Below, piece by piece: positions 61,152-64,000 of a stretch of 64,000 nucleotides of DNA; the first letter of the stretch is position 1, and each line of letters starts with the position of its first letter. The notes under the pieces were generated by a model. It did no database searches and was not told where the DNA came from. It saw nothing but the letters and a program-made list of their open reading frames with translations. Source of the stretch: Trebonia sp964581815 (GTDB lineage: Bacteria > Actinomycetota > Actinomycetes > Streptosporangiales > Streptosporangiaceae); contig CAZORE010000003.1 in NCBI GenBank assembly GCA_964581815.1, positions 62,001 to 126,000 on the forward strand, written 5' to 3'. The position numbers and the translations under genes are program-made.

Positions 61152-62399
61152 ATGTCTCCGCCGGCGCCAAGGCCAGTGCTCGATTCCTCGCGCTTTGGGC
61201 GGACGCCGGTACTCTTCCTGCTCGGGCTGGCCGCCTGCTGCCTGGTCGCGATGGTGGCGCTCGCGGTCGTGGTGGCACAGCGCGGCCCGGCGCCCGCCTT
61301 GGTCGGCCTGCTGCTCGGGCTGCTGCCGATCCCGTTGCTCGTGGCGCTCATCTTGTACCTGGACCGGCTGGAGCCGGAGCCGCGGGCCCTGCTCGCCGCG
61401 ATCTTCGGCGCGGGGGCAGGCATCGCGGTCATTACCGCGCTCCTCGGCCGCGCCCTGGGCACGGCCGTGATTACGACGCCGGAGCTTGCGCCGCACGCGA
61501 CCGTCACGGCCCTGGTCCCGGCGGGCCCGGCGATCGGCGGCGCGGTCGTGGCGGAGACGCTCAACGGGCTCGTCCTGCTCGCCCTGCTGGCCTCGCGCCG
61601 CACGGAGATCGACGGCATCGAGGACGGCGTTGTCTACGGATCGATGGTCGGGCTCGGCTTCGCGCTGGTGGCCAACGTGTACGCCTACGCCGTGGCGTGG
61701 AACGCCGGCGTCGGCGCGATCGCCGAGGAATTCGCCCGGCGGGGGATCTTCGGCCCGGTCTTCCAGGCGCTGTTCACCTCGCTGATCGGGCTCGGCGTCG
61801 CCTATGCGGCGGCCCGGCCGCGAGGCGCCGGCCGGGTAGCCGCGATCGCGGCCGGCTGGCTCGGGGCGGTCGCGCTTGACGCCTTGTGGAACCACTCGGC
61901 GGGCGCTCGCGGTATTGGCCTGCTGGTCACCTACGTCATCCTCCTCATCGCGCTCACCACGGTGGTCGTCGCGGTGCTCGCCGACCGGCGGCGGGTCGTC
62001 GGGCTGATCGTCAGCTTCCTGCCAGACTTCGAGCATCCCGAGGTGGTCACCGCTGACGACATCAGGATGCTGGCGAGCCTGCGGCTGCGCCGCCACGGCC
62101 GGCAATGGGCGCGGCTGACCCTCGGCCTTGACGGCAGGCGCGCGATGGCCGAGTACCAGCTCGCCGCCACCGAGCTTGCCATGGCCTGCCGCCGCAAGAG
62201 CCTGGGCCAGACGACCCAGGAGGCCTACGTTAGGCACCGCGATGACTCGCTGACCCTGATGCGCGCGGCCGCGGCGGTCGTCCGCGACCAGGAGCAGCTG
62301 ACCCCGCCGCCGTGGATCGGCCCCGACGCGTCTTCCGTCTTCATCGCCTATCAAGCCTGGCCCTTGTGGCCACGCTCCGACTGGCCAGGCGCCAGCTAG
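61152..62399 (+). CDS. PrsW-family membrane protein lacking catalytic motifs
   Basis: A 415-residue polytopic membrane protein with about eight helices. Size, helix layout, LYLDRLEPEPRALL and DGIEDGVVYGSMVGLGFA match PrsW (M82) proteases that cleave anti-sigma factors, but the catalytic positions are changed: EExxK reads VAETLNG (61547-61570), FxxxE reads FALVAN (61659-61676), the third His reads FQALFT, and the HALWN His reads DALWNH (61879-61896). A soluble C-terminal tail of ~130 residues is retained. Probably an inactive, binding or scaffold version. Start ATG 61152. Confidence 0.8.
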   Translation: MSPPAPRPVLDSSRFGRTPVLFLLGLAACCLVAMVALAVVVAQRGPAPALVGLLLGLLPIPLLVALILYLDRLEPEPRALLAAIFGAGAGIAVITALLGRALGTAVITTPELAPHATVTALVPAGPAIGGAVVAETLNGLVLLALLASRRTEIDGIEDGVVYGSMVGLGFALVANVYAYAVAWNAGVGAIAEEFARRGIFGPVFQALFTSLIGLGVAYAAARPRGAGRVAAIAAGWLGAVALDALWNHSAGARGIGLLVTYVILLIALTTVVVAVLADRRRVVGLIVSFLPDFEHPEVVTADDIRMLASLRLRRHGRQWARLTLGLDGRRAMAEYQLAATELAMACRRKSLGQTTQEAYVRHRDDSLTLMRAAAAVVRDQEQLTPPPWIGPDASSVFIAYQAWPLWPRSDWPGAS

Positions 62400-62415
62400 G
62401 TGTGCTGGCGGGCGG

Positions 62416-62970
62416 CTAGCCGAACAGGGTGGGCTGCCGGTCGGCCTGGGTGACGGCGCGGGCTCCCTCGTGCCGCAGCAGCCATTCCTTGCGGTCGACA
62501 CCCCAGCCGTACCCGGTCATCGACCCGTCCGCGCCGATCACGCGATGGCACGGGATGATGATCGAGATGGGGTTGCGCCCGTTGGCGAGCCCGACCGCGC
62601 GCGAGGCGACGGGGGACTTGCCGAGCGCGGCCGCGACCGCGCCGTAGCTGGTCGTCACGCCGTAGGGGATCCTGGTGAGCTCGGCCCAGACCGCGACCTG
62701 GAACGGGGTACCGCGCGGCGCGAGGGCCACATCGAACTCCTTACGCGAGCCGGCGAAGTACTCCGCGAGCTGCTCCGCCACGGCGGCGAACCCGCCGGGG
62801 CGGCGGATCCACTCCGGCCGGACCGAGGCGGAGTGCTCACCGGCGTCGAGCAGGTACAGCCCGCCGAGCGCCCGCTCGTCCCCGGTCAGCAGGATCCTCC
62901 CGACCGGCGAGTCCACGATGTCGTACCAGGTCGGTGCCACCGGGCCGGCGGCAAGGAACGGACTTGTCAT
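62416..62970 (-). CDS. ogt: Methylated-DNA-protein-cysteine methyltransferase
   Basis: A 184-residue suicide methyltransferase that repairs O6-methylguanine. The active site IPCHRVIGADGSMTGYGWG has the acceptor Cys, preceded by GTPFQVAVWAELTRIPYG, the helix-turn-helix that binds DNA. ATG 62970 has AGGGA eight bases upstream. It follows the AlkA-type gene by 11 bases, so they make an alkylation-repair operon. Confidence 0.94.
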   Translation of the reverse strand: MTSPFLAAGPVAPTWYDIVDSPVGRILLTGDERALGGLYLLDAGEHSASVRPEWIRRPGGFAAVAEQLAEYFAGSRKEFDVALAPRGTPFQVAVWAELTRIPYGVTTSYGAVAAALGKSPVASRAVGLANGRNPISIIIPCHRVIGADGSMTGYGWGVDRKEWLLRHEGARAVTQADRQPTLFG

Positions 62971-62981
62971 GACGTCATCCC

Positions 62982-64000
62982 TCACTTCGTTCGGATATCC
63001 AAAGACCGCGCGTCCGCGCTGGGCTCAAGCGTCGCCCACAGGTGATGCACCGCGTACGAGCGCCACGGCCGCCAGTGCTCGGCCAGGGCGAGGGCCGCCG
63101 CGGGCGTTACCGGGCCGCCTCCGGCAAGCGGGGCGAGGGCCCGCAGCACGCCGACGTCTTCCGGCAGGAACACGTCCGGGTCGGACAGCGCCCGCATCCG
63201 GATGTAGCCGGCCGTCCACGGGCCGATCCCCGGCAGCGCGAGCAGCCGGGCGCTCACCTGGTCTCGGTCGGCGCCTGGGTCGAGGCTGATTTCGCCGGAC
63301 GCCAGCGCCCCAGCCAGGGTCACCACCGCCCGGGCTCTCGTCAGCGGCATCGGCAGCACCGCCGGGTCGAGCGCGGCGATCAACGCGGCGTCAGGAAAGA
63401 CGTGGGTCAGCCCCCTGCCGCCCGGGCTGCCGCCGTTGAGTCCGGCCGCCACGGCGGACGCCGGCAACGGCGCCCCGCACAGCGCGGCCAGCCGTGCGCC
63501 GAGCCGCCGCGCGGCGGCGACCGAGACCTGCTGGCCGAGCACCGCCCGGATCGCGATCTCATTCCCGTCGACCGCGCCCACCGCGCGCCGCCCTGGTGAG
63601 GCGGCCGCGAGCGGGCCGAGCACCGGATCGCCCGCGAAGAAGCCAGAGATCGCCGCCGGGTCGGCGTCCAGGTCAAGCAGCCGCCGGCACCGCTGCACGG
63701 CGGCCGTCACGTCGCGCAGGTCGGACAGCGCGAGCGAGCAGTCCACCCAGCTCGAATCAGGAACGAGGCGCAATGAGATCACCCCGCTGCCGTGCGGCAG
63801 GCTGATCGTCCGGGCGTACCGGTCGGCCGCGGCCACCTCGACTCCTGGAATGGCCCGCGCGGCGAGGAAGCCGAACAGCCGCCCCAGGTCGATCGGCGGC
63901 CGGAACGGCAGCCGCAGCCGCAGCACGCCGGCCGCACCGTGACCGCCGGCCGCACCGTGGCCGCCGGCCGTACCGTGGCCGTCGACCGCAGCCGACGGGA
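62982..64000 (-). CDS. AlkA-type DNA-3-methyladenine glycosylase II, 5' end beyond window (probable Ada-AlkA)
   Basis: At least 339 residues; the frame is still open at the window edge. The AlkA N-terminal domain begins LRLRLPFRPPIDLGRL, then the HhH-GPD core with GNEIAIRAVLGQQVSVAAAR, the hairpin LPGIGPWTAGYI and the catalytic Asp in FLPEDVGV. Before it a Gly/His/Ala linker with GHGAAG units (18-base tandem repeats 63927-63980) is encoded up to base 64000, as expected if an Ada or HTH domain precedes it, the common Ada-AlkA fusion of actinobacteria. GTG 63926 is a possible start if AlkA stands alone. Confidence 0.85.
   Translation of the reverse strand, partial: PSAAVDGHGTAGGHGAAGGHGAAGVLRLRLPFRPPIDLGRLFGFLAARAIPGVEVAAADRYARTISLPHGSGVISLRLVPDSSWVDCSLALSDLRDVTAAVQRCRRLLDLDADPAAISGFFAGDPVLGPLAAASPGRRAVGAVDGNEIAIRAVLGQQVSVAAARRLGARLAALCGAPLPASAVAAGLNGGSPGGRGLTHVFPDAALIAALDPAVLPMPLTRARAVVTLAGALASGEISLDPGADRDQVSARLLALPGIGPWTAGYIRMRALSDPDVFLPEDVGVLRALAPLAGGGPVTPAAALALAEHWRPWRSYAVHHLWATLEPSADARSLDIRTK
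63927..63980 (-). repeat. Three 18-base tandem repeats in the alkA linker
   Basis: Units 63927-63944, 63945-63962 and 63963-63980, GCCGGCCGCACCGTGRCC with one or two changes. On the coding strand they give GHGAAG-type hexapeptides, a flexible linker between the AlkA core and whatever precedes it. Confidence 0.8.

Overview
This is a high-GC window, apparently from an actinobacterium (class Actinomycetes). The evidence is strong GC bias in third codon positions, frequent GTG starts, mycothiol biosynthesis (MshB), a mycobacterial Sdh1-like succinate dehydrogenase, an actinobacterial-type tad locus, a HelR/HelD RNA polymerase motor, and the rimP-nusA-ylxR-infB-rbfA-truB and ribF-rpsO-pnp-M16-dapB order typical of Streptomyces and relatives. 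Genus cannot be decided from the sequence. Four runs of exactly 100 N (5829-5928, 35446-35545, 39267-39366, 48856-48955) show a draft scaffold; at least two lie at repeats.

Layout. 1-12012 (+): a tad/Flp pilus locus, with prepilin peptidase (C-terminal part), CpaB-like SAF protein, CpaE-like ATPase, CpaF motor ATPase, TadB, TadC, Flp pilin, two TadE-like and one TadG-like pseudopilin, a membrane LysM protein with a C-terminal wHTH-BTAD (SARP-like) region, and two exported proteins of unknown role. 12048-15450 (-): a large LuxR-type (LAL) regulator and a small conserved protein. 15814-19501 (+): typA, an MDMPI-like protein and a GH25 lysozyme. 19545-25495 (-): sdhCAB and an S9 peptidase. 25551-26778 (+): mshB and a membrane protein. 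26753-30690 (-): rocD, a DDAH/arginine-dihydrolase-like enzyme, dapC and fdxA. 30753-33013 (-): a membrane protein with a lysozyme-like motif, whose start overlaps the stop of a solitary tnpB. 33243-40178 (+): dapD, a LOG-family protein, a small DivIVA-like membrane protein, tag, an unknown protein, helR and a small conserved protein. 40316-41244 (-): two ferritin-like proteins. 41358-48834 (+): the translation and transcription operon rimP to truB. 49132-53284 (+): a polyamine-type ABC transporter. 53407-59223 (+): ribF, a coiled-coil protein, rpsO, pnp and an M16 peptidase. 59209-59952 (-): dapB. 60036-62399 (+): small conserved proteins and a PrsW-like membrane protein. 62416-64000 (-): ogt and an AlkA (probably Ada-AlkA) glycosylase.

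Most of the window is housekeeping. Lysine/DAP genes are scattered (dapC, dapD, dapB). The less ordinary content is: the LysM-BTAD membrane protein in the pilus locus; an arginine-dihydrolase-like enzyme next to ornithine aminotransferase; a lone TnpB translationally coupled to a host gene; a G/C-tract palindromic repeat inserted in frame in helR and again beside an assembly gap; helR apparently reading through its normal end into the next gene; a PrsW homologue that has lost its catalytic motifs; and a repeat-bearing coiled-coil gene between ribF and rpsO. No CRISPR array, tRNA, rRNA, prophage or biosynthetic gene cluster is visible.
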